A stretch of 64,000 bases of DNA from contig JAGQSC010000019.1 in assembly GCA_020439745.1 (NCBI GenBank), forward strand, positions 372,001-436,000. The letters are read 5' to 3'. Both the position numbers and the translations under genes were made by a program. Below the pieces are notes generated by a model. It was not told the origin of the DNA. It was given only the letters and a program-made list of their open reading frames with translations, and searched no databases. The DNA comes from Acidobacteriota bacterium. GTDB taxonomy: Bacteria; Acidobacteriota; Holophagae; Acanthopleuribacterales; Acanthopleuribacteraceae. Below, piece after piece: positions 18,380 through 27,520 of this stretch. The first letter of the stretch is position 1. Every line of letters begins with the position of its first letter.

Positions 18380-19343
18380 GATTCACCTCCAGCACTCTAT
18401 TCAAATCCACCAAAAGAGCCGTTCCGGTTTCTTCGGCCCCCGCACCGGGACCAATGAGGGAAACCGTCCCCAACAGCTCGGTAGTCACAGCGATTCCGTT
18501 CGTCGCGCCCGATATGCGTGCCAACGGATCAGTTTCAGGTAGGGACATCAAACGCACTGACGCGCTTTTGGGGTCCAATAGGCCTACCAACTTCAGCCTC
18601 TTGCCGGCCGCGACGGTTTCAGCTACCAAACGCTGGTCAAGATCGCGGATACCAGCGATCTGTATGTCCTGTGTGGTATGTGATACCCCAAAAGCGACTT
18701 GGGCCAAGATCATCAGCTTGGCGCGAATATCCAGCCCATCTACATCGGCTGAAGGATCGGGTTCTGCATAACCCAACCGGGTAGCCTCAGTGAGTGCGTC
18801 TGCGTATTGGGAACCCCCCTCCATCTGGCTAAGGATGAAGTTTGACGTGCCATTGAAAATGCCCTGAAGCCGCTTTATCTGAGCACCTTGAAGGGCATGG
18901 ATGAGTTGTATCGCAGGCGTCCCGCTCATGACGGTCGCTTCGACGCCATAGATGACATGGTTTTCGCGGGCCAGTTCGGCAAGTGCGAGATAGCTGTGAG
19001 CAGCTGGACCTTTGTTCGCAGTGATCACGTGTTTTCCGGCTCTGAGGGCAGCGGTTTGAATATCCATAACATTGGATGGGTTGTCCAGGTCTGTCGGCAA
19101 GGTTTCAATCACCACGTCGATATGGGGGTGCGCCACCAGTTCCTCGAGGGTCAGTGTTTCGTGGGGCTCCTGTAGCCAGTCGGCCAGTTGGCTGGGTGGT
19201 TGATGATCACGGAATAGCCGGCATCCGTTGCGTTTGGTCGCAATAGCAGCCACAACGCAACGCACCTGAGTCTTTGACAGGACTCGCATGAAGCCTTGTC
19301 CCACATTACCAAAACCTATGAGTGCTAACCGCAACGGCTCCAT
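18372..19343 (-). CDS. hom: homoserine dehydrogenase
   Basis: This enzyme reduces aspartate semialdehyde to homoserine with NAD(P)H. At 323 residues it is a short form without the C-terminal ACT regulatory domain of longer Hom proteins, so feedback control probably rests on the aspartokinase. The nucleotide-binding GFGNVG lies at residues 10-15. [10 protein letters not shown] and [13 protein letters not shown] are family blocks around the catalytic lysine and substrate site. [18 protein letters not shown] is the best-known signature of the family. It is the first gene of the threonine operon, and its promoter should lie in the 90-base gap shared divergently with the FHA/phosphatase gene. Confidence 0.95.
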   Translation of the reverse strand: MEPLRLALIGFGNVGQGFMRVLSKTQVRCVVAAIATKRNGCRLFRDHQPPSQLADWLQEPHETLTLEELVAHPHIDVVIETLPTDLDNPSNVMDIQTAALRAGKHVITANKGPAAHSYLALAELARENHVIYGVEATVMSGTPAIQLIHALQGAQIKRLQGIFNGTSNFILSQMEGGSQYADALTEATRLGYAEPDPSADVDGLDIRAKLMILAQVAFGVSHTTQDIQIAGIRDLDQRLVAETVAAGKRLKLVGLLDPKSASVRLMSLPETDPLARISGATNGIAVTTELLGTVSLIGPGAGAEETGTALLVDLNRVLEVNHG

Positions 19344-19432
19344 GGAGCTCCCCCTAAAAGCGAGTTAGCGCCACAAGATACCACACATACCGTTTACCAA
19401 CAGTCTGCATTTTTAGGTTAAGCTGATCGCAC

Positions 19433-21106
19433 ATGGTTTCCTATCGCCTGCACATCAAACCCCCAGAGGGATCCTCTTTCGTTTATGACGGACCAAACAG
19501 CCCCGTTGTGCTTGGACGGGCACCAACCTCTGACCTTGTAGTTGCCGACCAATTCCTCTCGCGTCACCACGTGCGGGTGGCCCCCCACGCCAATGGTCTG
19601 GTGATTGAGGACCTGCAATCGCGAAATGGCACGTTTGTGAACGGTCATCGCATCAACGGCGCAGCCACAGTCAAACACGGCGACATGATCCAGATCTCAG
19701 AAACGGTCATTCGTGTGGACACGAATCTGTTTGACATCAGTGATGACGGTGCGCCGATCACCAACGAAAACATGATTATCAAGCCTGCATCCGACTTGGT
19801 CCGCACCCAGGAATTCAAGACATCTGAAGCTTGGCGGAGCGACCACGTTTTGCGCGGATACGTGGAACGCCTCGAATTGCTCAACGAAATCCATGAGGCG
19901 CTGGGCCAGTCCATGTCGCTTTCGTCGTTACTGCAATTGATCCTCGACCGAGTCTTCCATCTGTTGCAACCCCAACAGGCCGTCATATTCTTGAAAGACG
20001 CTGATGGTTCGTACAGCAAAGCAGCCAAACGAACCCAACAAGGTCTGCCTGACGATGTGCCCCTATCCCAAAGCCTGATTACAGAGGTTGCTGAAAAGGG
20101 TATGGCGGCGCTGGTTTTTGACTTGGCGACCGACAAGCGGTTCTCAGCCTCAGAGAGCATTCAAACGGCAGGTATCCGGTCACTCATGGCTTCGCCCCTT
20201 CAAGACGATTTGGGTTCGCTTGGTTTTATCGTCTTGAGTTCGAAAGTTGTCAAGCGCCAGTTCACCGAGCAGGACATGGCATTACTCGCTTCGTTGGCGT
20301 CTGTGGCCGCACTGAAGATTCGAAATGCGGCACTCAGCGAAGAAGCGGCTATCCGCAGAGCTTTGGAACAGGAACTGTCGCTGGCCCGAACCATTCAGGT
20401 GATGTTGATTCCAGACCAATTGCCTGATCTCAAGGGTTACGACATCGTTGCTCACAACGCGCCTTCTCGTGCAGTTTCTGGCGACTACTACGAAGCGGTA
20501 ACCCGAAAAAACGGCGAGGAATGCGTATTTATGGTGGCTGACGTCAGCGGCAAGGGGGTTGCAGCATCGCTTTTAACCGCTTCGCTTGAGGCCCTTTCCG
20601 CAAGTCCCATTGAAGATGGTTTGTCACCATACCAAATATGCGAAAAGCTATCGCGACTGTTGATCAAACGTACTTCGGCGGACCGATACGCCACCATGTT
20701 TCTGATGACATTAAGCCGAGATTCGGGGGTTTTGACGTTTGCCAATGCCGGTCACAACCCAGCTTTGTTGATTCGCGCCGATGGACGCGTTGAGCCCCTC
20801 GAAAGAACCGGCCTACCTATCGGATTACTTCCCATACACACTTACACCGAAGTGCAGAAACAATTGGAGTTGGGTGATTTCGTTTTGATCTACACCGATG
20901 GACTGACGGAAGCGCGCAATGTTCATGGTGATGAGTTCGAAATGGAAAAGCTGATTGATGTATGTGTGCAACATCGCGCTGAGGAAGCCGCAGATATTGG
21001 TGATGCTATTGAAGCCGCGCTCCAAGATTTCGTGGGCGATACGCCGTTTGACGACGACCGCACCTACATCATCATCAAACGGGACCCAGTGCCACCAGTT
21101 CCTTAG
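19433..21106 (+). CDS. FHA-GAF-PP2C (SpoIIE-type) protein phosphatase
   Basis: A 557-residue cytoplasmic signalling protein with three domains. Residues about 20-100 form an FHA phosphothreonine-binding domain (GRAPTSD, SRHH, SRNGTFVNG). Residues about 150-300 form a GAF sensor domain. Residues about 310-550 form a PP2C/SpoIIE-type Ser/Thr phosphatase with MLIPDQLPDLKGYD, the metal-binding VADVSGKGVAA, and FANAGHNPALL and YTDGLTEA blocks. Such proteins reverse kinase signalling, often on anti-sigma antagonists. The Hanks-type kinase in this window could be its opposite partner, but they are not in one operon. No convincing ribosome site precedes the ATG. The 3' end overlaps epmC by 32 bases. 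Confidence 0.92.
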   Translation: MVSYRLHIKPPEGSSFVYDGPNSPVVLGRAPTSDLVVADQFLSRHHVRVAPHANGLVIEDLQSRNGTFVNGHRINGAATVKHGDMIQISETVIRVDTNLFDISDDGAPITNENMIIKPASDLVRTQEFKTSEAWRSDHVLRGYVERLELLNEIHEALGQSMSLSSLLQLILDRVFHLLQPQQAVIFLKDADGSYSKAAKRTQQGLPDDVPLSQSLITEVAEKGMAALVFDLATDKRFSASESIQTAGIRSLMASPLQDDLGSLGFIVLSSKVVKRQFTEQDMALLASLASVAALKIRNAALSEEAAIRRALEQELSLARTIQVMLIPDQLPDLKGYDIVAHNAPSRAVSGDYYEAVTRKNGEECVFMVADVSGKGVAASLLTASLEALSASPIEDGLSPYQICEKLSRLLIKRTSADRYATMFLMTLSRDSGVLTFANAGHNPALLIRADGRVEPLERTGLPIGLLPIHTYTEVQKQLELGDFVLIYTDGLTEARNVHGDEFEMEKLIDVCVQHRAEEAADIGDAIEAALQDFVGDTPFDDDRTYIIIKRDPVPPVP

Positions 21107-21602
21107 CAAATAGCTTGGCCCTGGCCGGCATACCATCTGCGCGGTATCGCGCTACTTGTGTGCGAACCGCCAGCTCAAATTCTGGAGAACAGCCAATCGA
21201 GCCACTCAAATTATCTGCACTCAACACAAATGGATGTCCACAAGCGTCCGCGAAAAGCCACTCTAATGCTTGAGGCTTCACTTCAACAGCTTCGAACACA
21301 CGTTGCTGCTTAGTCGTGCGACCATCAGGCTGGTACCAATAACCATAGTCGTCTATCTGTCGTCGTCGCGCCCCAGCTATACACCAATGGGCCACTTCAT
21401 GTAACGCGCTGGAAAACGTGTCTGCACGAAAAAAGATCACGTGTCGATCGGATAGCTGGGTTGCGGCACGATAAAAGGGCTCATCGCCGCCAGCTCTGAG
21501 GACCGTACGATATCGGCGCTCGAACAGCCCATCAAACACGCTAATCAATGGGGTTGTATCGCGATTCCAATTCAAGCGGTTGTCAATCTCCGATGCAGCC
21601 AT
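21075..21602 (-). CDS. epmC: elongation factor P hydroxylase (EpmC/YfcM family)
   Basis: A 175-residue protein that closely follows the EpmC family, which hydroxylates the beta-lysylated lysine of elongation factor P. The conserved run includes HEVAHWCIAG with His68, Glu69 and His72 as metal ligands, then DDYGYWYQPDGR and EVKPQALEW. The family is best known from gammaproteobacteria, so its presence here is unusual. EF-P, EpmA and EpmB are not in the window. I chose the ATG at 21602, which overlaps the sigma-factor gene by 31 bases. The longer frame to 21665 adds non-conserved residues. The gene is the last of the group DUF1460-sigma-epmC and is convergent with the phosphatase gene. Confidence 0.9.
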   Translation of the reverse strand: MAASEIDNRLNWNRDTTPLISVFDGLFERRYRTVLRAGGDEPFYRAATQLSDRHVIFFRADTFSSALHEVAHWCIAGARRRQIDDYGYWYQPDGRTTKQQRVFEAVEVKPQALEWLFADACGHPFVLSADNLSGSIGCSPEFELAVRTQVARYRADGMPARAKLFAKELVALGPV

Positions 21603-22180
21603 GCCCGAGCCATTCGCCACTCCCGTTTCACCGTTCGATCGGAGATTTCCAAGACTTCGGCACATTCTTCAACCGTGAGTCCGGCAAAGTATCGCAGACT
21701 CACGATCTTGGCCTGCCTTTCATCTAGTCTTTCCAGTTCCGTGAGGGCATCGTCCAATGCCAACACATCGACTTCACTCTCACGAGCCTTTTCCATGGCT
21801 TCGCTCCAGGTGACCTTCATTGCGCCATCCCCACGCTTTTCTCGGTTCTTGTGTCGGGAATGGTCGACCAAAATACGTCGCATCATGGTAGCGGCAAGTG
21901 CAAAAAAATGAGCCCGATTCTGCCAAGACACACGTTCCTGGTCAATAAGCTTCATGAACGCTTCATTGACAAGCGCCGTAGCTTGAAGCGTGTGACCGAC
22001 CCGCTCACGAGCGAGGTAATTCCGAGCAATTCGACGCAACTCGTCATAGATCATCGGTAACAACTGATCTAAGGCCCCGGAATTGCCTTCCTGCCAGTCC
22101 CTCAAAAGAGCGGTAACACTGTGGTCGGTGATGAGATTACCCTCCTTGACTGGGATTATGAATGTCAGACTGCGGGGCAA
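21572..22180 (-). CDS. ECF-family RNA polymerase sigma factor (TIGR02999-type)
   Basis: An extracytoplasmic-function sigma factor with sigma-2 (LLPMIYDELRRIARNYL, then FMKLIDQ and HFFALAATMMRRILVDHSR) and sigma-4 (LRYFAGLTVEECAEVLEIS, then the helix-turn-helix) regions. This is the subfamily widespread in Acidobacteriota and Planctomycetota and often linked to Ser/Thr kinases rather than an anti-sigma. The first standard start in frame is TTG at 22180, but homologues begin about 16 codons later. There a perfect AAGGAGG (22141-22147) precedes an ATC codon at 22132, so translation may start at a non-canonical codon. No anti-sigma gene is adjacent. It overlaps both neighbours. Confidence 0.9.
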   Translation of the reverse strand: MPRSLTFIIPVKEGNLITDHSVTALLRDWQEGNSGALDQLLPMIYDELRRIARNYLARERVGHTLQATALVNEAFMKLIDQERVSWQNRAHFFALAATMMRRILVDHSRHKNREKRGDGAMKVTWSEAMEKARESEVDVLALDDALTELERLDERQAKIVSLRYFAGLTVEECAEVLEISDRTVKREWRMARAWLHRRLTTA

Positions 22181-22988
22181 TGGGACGCATCACCATCATA
22201 CCGTCAAACCTGTTACTGCTGCGTATCATGTCTTCCACCGTTTGATCGCTGACGACCACCTTCTTGAGATCGGACGATGCATGGAGCAGGTGGACACGCC
22301 CATGAACGCGCACCGCGAAACCCACGTGCGCAATCACCAATCCCGGTTTTGAGAACGTAAGTGCGATGATGTCACCATCCCGAATACCAGCTTCGCTTGA
22401 CGCAATATCGGCTTCCTCAATGCGGTACCGCGTCGTGGCATTCAGCCGATCCTCGGCAGCTTTAATTGCCGCATAGGTTACGGGGTCGCTGAGCGACGGA
22501 TAATACTGGGGATTCTGAGTCATAAACGACACAACCTTTGGATTGACCTTACCACCAAGTTCCTTTGTGAGATCAGTAATCAGGCCCCTACGTGAAGCGT
22601 CCCAGACCCAATCACAAAAATAGTGGAGCCTTGAGGCATACCCATTCACCACCGCATCGCGATAGCGTACCGATGCCAGTTCGCGGCAAAAGCGCTCATA
22701 TGTCACAGGTGTCTGTTGGACCGCACGACTCATCGCGAGGACATTGTCCATCAACGTCGTGCAGTCAAAGGCATCCAAATTGACCACTAACCGCTCTTCT
22801 CCCTCCTGCTCAAGGGTTCTTGCCTGGTACGGGGCTCCCAAAAACAAACGCGCCGTCTCAATCACCCGTTCTTGAAATTCGCCCTGCTGCAAAACCTTGG
22901 CTGCCAAGCGTTCGAACTGGACTTTCTGGTCCTGGACACCGCTCTGAATTAGCGTGAATATGATGAGATGGGTGAACATGTCGCACAT
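22137..22988 (-). CDS. exported DUF1460 (AmiA-like NlpC/P60-fold) hydrolase
   Basis: A 283-residue DUF1460 protein. The family has a papain-like NlpC/P60 fold and includes N-acetylmuramoyl-L-alanine amidase-like enzymes acting on peptidoglycan fragments. A signal peptide-like segment (FTHLIIFTLIQSG) opens the protein, suggesting periplasmic action. The likely catalytic cysteine lies in DAFDCTTLMDN (about residue 76), and histidines occur in LVIAHVGFAV and LLHAS. The 44-base overlap with the sigma-factor frame implies translational coupling, and the sigma gene's AAGGAGG lies just before this stop codon. Its start ATG at 22988 lacks a strong ribosome site, and ATG at 22979 is an alternative. 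Confidence 0.85.
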   Translation of the reverse strand: MCDMFTHLIIFTLIQSGVQDQKVQFERLAAKVLQQGEFQERVIETARLFLGAPYQARTLEQEGEERLVVNLDAFDCTTLMDNVLAMSRAVQQTPVTYERFCRELASVRYRDAVVNGYASRLHYFCDWVWDASRRGLITDLTKELGGKVNPKVVSFMTQNPQYYPSLSDPVTYAAIKAAEDRLNATTRYRIEEADIASSEAGIRDGDIIALTFSKPGLVIAHVGFAVRVHGRVHLLHASSDLKKVVVSDQTVEDMIRSSNRFDGMMVMRPIAPQSDIHNPSQGG

Positions 22989-23062
22989 TTTAACGTAACT
23001 ATGAAATCCATTGGCGCGTTCAATGCGTAATGATATACAGTAGAGTCATTAGGGGAGAAGGT

Positions 23063-23482
23063 ATGCGCGATAGAAAACCTCGTGCAAGCAGAGCACGCCT
23101 ACGCGGCAAGGTTAGGGCGACCATCGATGGCAAGTATCATGGGTGGGTTCGCGACGTGAGTTTCGAAGGTTGCCAAATCGTGATTACGAACTGGATGCAA
23201 GTCGATCGCCTAAGCCATGTTGTTCGGCTGGACTTACCTAAAGTGAACGCAATCGTGCTGCATGGCTCGCTTCAACGCGTGAAGCTCAGCAAAGACCCAG
23301 ATGGAACCACCAATTACGAGATAGGGTTTCGATTTGACACCGATAGTCCCGAGTTTGAAAGGTACAGTGAATGGCTTCAACATGTCGCCTCAGGTACCAA
23401 ATCAGGTCAAGTCAAGATTTTCCAAAGCGATGATCAAATCGTGGTTAGCCGGCTGGCCGACCAAATCAACAGACTGATCTGA
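23063..23482 (+). CDS. PilZ domain protein
   Basis: A 139-residue protein consisting mainly of one PilZ domain, a c-di-GMP receptor module. The N-terminal arginine cluster RKPRASRARLRG supplies the RxxxR motif, and RDVSFEGCQI supplies the (D/N)xSxxG motif, the two elements that contact c-di-GMP. The start is the ATG at 23063 after AGGGGAGAAGG, and the 11 extra residues of the longer frame are rejected. It stands alone on the plus strand, one base from the convergent histidine kinase. Its output partner is unknown. Confidence 0.87.
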   Translation: MRDRKPRASRARLRGKVRATIDGKYHGWVRDVSFEGCQIVITNWMQVDRLSHVVRLDLPKVNAIVLHGSLQRVKLSKDPDGTTNYEIGFRFDTDSPEFERYSEWLQHVASGTKSGQVKIFQSDDQIVVSRLADQINRLI

Positions 23483-23483
23483 A

Positions 23484-25193
23484 TCAAACCGACAGCGCAA
23501 GGGTGAGCGGAAACACCAGTGTGAATGTGCTGCCCTTTCCCACGCCATCGCTTTCGGCCCATATATCTCCACCCAATTCCTTCATCGCCAACGAACAGGT
23601 ATGCAGACCAAAACCGCGGCCAACGCCTTTGGTGGAGTAACCGAAATCGAACACGCGGTCTTGAGAAGCATAGGCCAAGCCTGAGCCATTGTCCTTGATG
23701 CGACAATGAACATGCTTGTGATTGACCAATAGCTGCACTTCTATGTGTCGTTCACCAGGTTGATTCTCCAAAACGGCTTCACGCGCGTTCTTGATCAAAT
23801 GAAGGAGCGCATAACGAATCTTGGCTTTGGGCAAGGTCAGCAACGGAATGGGTTCCATGTTTAACCCCAAAGTCGTACTGGATTCTTCAAGCGCCGTCGA
23901 TTCCAAATGCACGACTTCCTTGACAAGGGCACAGAGGTCCACCGTCTCGTCGAAGCCGCCGAAACCCGCATAATCTTGCTGGTCTTTCACGATATTGCGG
24001 ATGCTAGTGAGGTGATCATGCATGCGCTTCACCTCGTCGCGGATAAAATCTCGCTCTTCGGCCAATCGACGACACAGCGCTGAAAGAAAGTCAGGCACCT
24101 TTGCCAGTCTTTCATTGGAAGCATCTTCAAACATGGACCGAGTTTCTTCAATTAACTTCATGGTTTTTTCGAGTTTGCGCAGACTGGAGCTTGATACCCG
24201 TTCCAGAATCAACTGGCCCGAAATATTGACGCTGTTGAGCGCGTTGCCCACATTGTGGAGGACCCCGGTAGCGATTTCGGCCATGCCGGCTTGATGCGCC
24301 TGCTCTAACAACGACTCCTGCGCCTTCTTGAGTTCGGCTGTTCTGGCCTGAACTTCCTTCTCCAACTCTTGCTTGTGTCGAGCCAGTTCACGGGTCTTTT
24401 CGTCCAATGCCACGTTGGATTTCACGAGATCGTGATAGGTGTGATAGAGATCGGTTTGCATTTGGTTGATGGCTATGACCACATCGTCGATTTCGTCGGG
24501 TTGCGTTGCCGGCTGCCTGTCTAGCGACAAGACGTTGGGTTTCTCGCCCGTAAATCGATTGTTGATGGCAAATTCTGCGATTCGGTCCAAATGACGAATG
24601 ATCAATGTGTTGAAGATGATAAACATGAACAAGGCCACCAAAAATGTCTTCACACCCTGAGTGGCGAGCACAATCAAGAACTTCTGCTTCAAACGCTGGA
24701 AAATACCAATCAAACTAGCTTCCACACTCAGGTAGCCCACAGTTACCCACTCGCTTCCATTCTGGTGAGACAGCTTAAATGAGCGCGTCTTCACGTAGCG
24801 TTCACGGTGTGTCCCTCTTTGTATGGCCTGTCCCTCTTCCTCTGGGATGACCTCCACGTAAACCACGTCCGGCAACCGCAATATGCCCTCCGTTACGGTG
24901 CTCACTTGGTCATGATCCAAGTTCCACAGGGCATCACTAATGGACTCGCAAAAGCTGGACTCAATCTGGTCCATGCGTTGATCGAGTAGATGCATGTCCG
25001 ACGTGTAGTCAAAATAGAGTTGGACTGCCGTGGCCAAAAGAGCGATGCCGGTACTGCACATGACAATGTACAGCACGAGCTTCCTCGAAATCCCGGCCCG
25101 CTTGAGATCGCGAACGATGGTTTTCCAAAACAAAGGCAGTTCCTGGCCAGAAATTTTTCGATGCCAAAGCCACCCGACACCGCACAACCACAA
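23484..25193 (-). CDS. membrane sensor histidine kinase
   Basis: A 569-residue inner-membrane sensor kinase. Two membrane helices (about residues 40-60 and 180-205) enclose a periplasmic sensor domain. A HAMP-like region and coiled coil (about 250-300) follow. The dimerisation region has the unusual H-box TGVLHNVGNALNSV, a recognised variant, and the ATPase domain has KNAREAV, DNGSGL and GFGLHTC. It should autophosphorylate, but no response regulator is encoded nearby. The adjacent upstream gene encodes a periplasmic solute-binding protein, which may present a ligand to this sensor. The start is a TTG at 25193 with AAGG upstream, and a TTG at 25133 is an alternative. Confidence 0.88.
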   Translation of the reverse strand: MWLCGVGWLWHRKISGQELPLFWKTIVRDLKRAGISRKLVLYIVMCSTGIALLATAVQLYFDYTSDMHLLDQRMDQIESSFCESISDALWNLDHDQVSTVTEGILRLPDVVYVEVIPEEEGQAIQRGTHRERYVKTRSFKLSHQNGSEWVTVGYLSVEASLIGIFQRLKQKFLIVLATQGVKTFLVALFMFIIFNTLIIRHLDRIAEFAINNRFTGEKPNVLSLDRQPATQPDEIDDVVIAINQMQTDLYHTYHDLVKSNVALDEKTRELARHKQELEKEVQARTAELKKAQESLLEQAHQAGMAEIATGVLHNVGNALNSVNISGQLILERVSSSSLRKLEKTMKLIEETRSMFEDASNERLAKVPDFLSALCRRLAEERDFIRDEVKRMHDHLTSIRNIVKDQQDYAGFGGFDETVDLCALVKEVVHLESTALEESSTTLGLNMEPIPLLTLPKAKIRYALLHLIKNAREAVLENQPGERHIEVQLLVNHKHVHCRIKDNGSGLAYASQDRVFDFGYSTKGVGRGFGLHTCSLAMKELGGDIWAESDGVGKGSTFTLVFPLTLALSV

Positions 25194-25225
25194 GATTGCC
25201 TTACTCGGGTTTTTTTGTTCAAAGG

Positions 25226-25978
25226 CTAGCTGATTAAGTAAGAATCCTGGATCTTTTTGACCGCCCCGTCAAGGCGCATTTTGCGGATGGTTTCGTCAAA
25301 ACCCGCCATTTTTGACCGAAACCATGAATCCTTTCGGACCAGCAAGTTAAAGTCGACTTTGTCCAGAACGCCACTGAGCACCCGAAGCCGATCCGCGTAT
25401 CCCAGCTTGTTCATGAAATAGCGCATCACCGGTTCAGGGTCCACTGACACGTCAACTCGCTTCAATGCCACCATTTTCATGGACTGTTCCAATGTTTTGG
25501 TCCACGTTACGTTGAAGTCACCCAGCAACCGTTCGGCCCATCCGTTTCCTATGTACGATGCAATCCTAAAAGAAGACAGCTCGTCCAAAGATTGGATCTG
25601 ATTCAAACGCTCGTAATGTTCGTGGTCGGACGCACAATACAGTCGCATATCTACGGTAATCACCGGCTCGCTCGAAGCCAGGCAGTATTCGGATCGTTCG
25701 GGTGTGACAACCGTACACATCGCATCTGCCTGACCTTGCCGAACCAGCTGTTGTGCGCGACCCCATGGTAGGCCTCGATGTTGTACCTTGAGCTTCATGC
25801 GGTTACCGATGGCCTCATTGACAATGTCTACAAAGATCCCTTTGATCGGTTCGCCATTGTCACGCCAACTGAAGGGCGGGTAATCATGAAAATAGACGAG
25901 ATCCAGAAGCTGCTCATCGGATCTCTTGGCAACTGCGGCAGTCCACATCAGCCATTGGAGAAAACTTCGTCTTTGCAT
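25226..25978 (-). CDS. periplasmic solute-binding protein, family 3 type
   Basis: A 250-residue family 3 (amino-acid-type) solute-binding protein. The N-terminus MQRRSFLQWLMWTAAVA has the twin-arginine pattern RRSFL, so export may use the Tat pathway. YFHDYPPFSW and GIFVDIVNEAIG are the usual opening of the fold, and ERSEYCLASSEPVI is the hinge region. The ATG at 25978 is preceded by GGAAGG, so the 68-residue longer frame is rejected. No ABC permease or ATPase genes are present. It lies 32 bases upstream of the histidine kinase in the same orientation, which suggests a sensing rather than uptake role. That role is inference. Confidence 0.83.
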   Translation of the reverse strand: MQRRSFLQWLMWTAAVAKRSDEQLLDLVYFHDYPPFSWRDNGEPIKGIFVDIVNEAIGNRMKLKVQHRGLPWGRAQQLVRQGQADAMCTVVTPERSEYCLASSEPVITVDMRLYCASDHEHYERLNQIQSLDELSSFRIASYIGNGWAERLLGDFNVTWTKTLEQSMKMVALKRVDVSVDPEPVMRYFMNKLGYADRLRVLSGVLDKVDFNLLVRKDSWFRSKMAGFDETIRKMRLDGAVKKIQDSYLIS

Positions 25979-26075
25979 GGTGACCTTCCACCTAAACACG
26001 ATTCTAACCGAACCTGCCGTCTGATGTGTAATATAGGCGTTGAGAATAGTCCCGTCGAATGGGTCCGAGGTGCAC

Positions 26076-27071
26076 ATGACCATTGAAAAACAGTTGGGTA
26101 TCGAGACGCCACTGATCTGCGGACCCATGTACCCGTGCAGTAATCCCGAATTGGTTGCGGCTGTTTCTGAGGCGGGCGGCATCGGTGTTGTCCAGCCAGT
26201 ATCACTCGTCTACGTGCATAAGTACCCCTTCCGTGAGGGCATCCGTGCCATCCGCAAACGCACCGAAAAACCCATCGGCTTCAATGCCCTCATCGAACAC
26301 GCCTCAAAGACCTATGAGAACCGCATGAGAAATTGGATCGAGGAAGCACTCGAGGAAGGGATCCGATTCTTCATCACTTCACTTGGTAATCCCAAATGGG
26401 TGGTGGATATGGTCGCGCCCCATGGAGGTATCGTTTACCACGACGTCATCCACGCAAAACATGCGGCCAAGGCGAAAGACGGAGGAGTCCACGGTTTCAT
26501 CGCCGTGAATAATCGTGCCGGCGGGCACGCAGGCAACCAATCGCCAGATGCCCTCCTCGAAGAAATCAAACCTTTCGGTCTTCCTGTGGTCTGTGCGGGC
26601 GGCGTGGGTACCGCCGGCGAATTCGTAAACGCCATGGCTATGGGGTATGACGGCGTGCAGATGGGGACACGCTTCATCGCAACCACCGAATGCACGGCAC
26701 ACGACGACTATAAGCAAGCCATTGTCCGATCATCCGAATCCGATATTGTGCTCACTGAACGCCTCACCGGGGTTCCTGTATCCGTCATCAACACGCCATA
26801 CATTGAACGTGTTGGCACCCAATCAGGTCCGTTTGCCAGGTGGATGCTTCGTGGTCGTCAACGGAAGAAAATCATGCGAACGCTGCTGTTTCTTCGATCT
26901 GGACTGAAATTCAAACGATCACTGTTCCGCGAAGTGTCGGATAGAGATTATTTGCAGGCGGGCAAAAGCGTGCATGGTATTCACCGCATCGAGTCTGCTG
27001 CGGATCTTGTCAAGACCTACGCGGCTGCGCTTGAACAATCCAAAACGATGGGGGAAACATGTCCGAGTTGA
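26076..27071 (+). CDS. nitronate monooxygenase family FMN enzyme
   Basis: A TIM-barrel flavoprotein of the nitronate monooxygenase (2-nitropropane dioxygenase) family, about 331 residues. The opening TPLICGPMYPCSNPELVAAV and GIGVVQP block is typical. NNRAGGHAGNQ holds the catalytic histidine region, and VCAGGVGT and GYDGVQMGTRF are the FMN phosphate-binding blocks. Such enzymes oxidise alkyl nitronates, and some family members are enoyl reductases. The ATG at 26076 follows CGAGG, so the 12-residue longer frame is rejected. The stop overlaps the next gene by 13 bases, so the two form an operon. It is divergent from the solute-binding gene. Confidence 0.85.
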   Translation: MTIEKQLGIETPLICGPMYPCSNPELVAAVSEAGGIGVVQPVSLVYVHKYPFREGIRAIRKRTEKPIGFNALIEHASKTYENRMRNWIEEALEEGIRFFITSLGNPKWVVDMVAPHGGIVYHDVIHAKHAAKAKDGGVHGFIAVNNRAGGHAGNQSPDALLEEIKPFGLPVVCAGGVGTAGEFVNAMAMGYDGVQMGTRFIATTECTAHDDYKQAIVRSSESDIVLTERLTGVPVSVINTPYIERVGTQSGPFARWMLRGRQRKKIMRTLLFLRSGLKFKRSLFREVSDRDYLQAGKSVHGIHRIESAADLVKTYAAALEQSKTMGETCPS

Positions 27072-27520
27072 TGAGATCTTGGGATCGCATGTCGTCTTAT
27101 CCCATGGGACGTTTTCTGTTTAATCGGCTAATCGCTTGGCGCATTCCCTATACAGGCTCTATCCGCCCGAAGGTACTTCAATTGTCGCCTGGAAGCGCTA
27201 AGGTATTTTTCAAGGATCGACGCGCTGTACGCAATCACTTATCCTCCATTCACGCCATTGCGCTGATGAACATTGCCGAGTTCAGCACGGGTCTCGCGCT
27301 GATCAGCCAACAACCCAAAAACGTGCGCACGATTCTCGTCGGCCTCTCGATTGAATACCTCAAGAAAGGCCGAGGCACTATGACAGCTACTTGTTGCGAC
27401 GAAGGTGGTGTCTTGTCTGGGGAAAAAGAGGAACGTCGCCTGATTAGCGAGGTCCGCGACAGTAACGGCGATCTGGTTGCCAAAGCTGAGGCCCGTTGGT
27501 TACTAGGTCACACCAAGTAG
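27059..27520 (+). CDS. hotdog-fold DUF4442 protein, probable thioesterase-like
   Basis: A 153-residue DUF4442 protein of the hotdog superfamily. The block RAVRNHLSSIHAIALMNIAEFSTGLAL is the expected helix with the IHA motif. Catalytic identity is uncertain, as this family is weakly characterised and is linked to acyl-CoA thioesterase activity. It overlaps the upstream nitronate monooxygenase gene by 13 bases, implying joint expression. It also overlaps the convergent methyltransferase gene by 13 bases at its end. Confidence 0.72.
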   Translation: MSELMRSWDRMSSYPMGRFLFNRLIAWRIPYTGSIRPKVLQLSPGSAKVFFKDRRAVRNHLSSIHAIALMNIAEFSTGLALISQQPKNVRTILVGLSIEYLKKGRGTMTATCCDEGGVLSGEKEERRLISEVRDSNGDLVAKAEARWLLGHTK

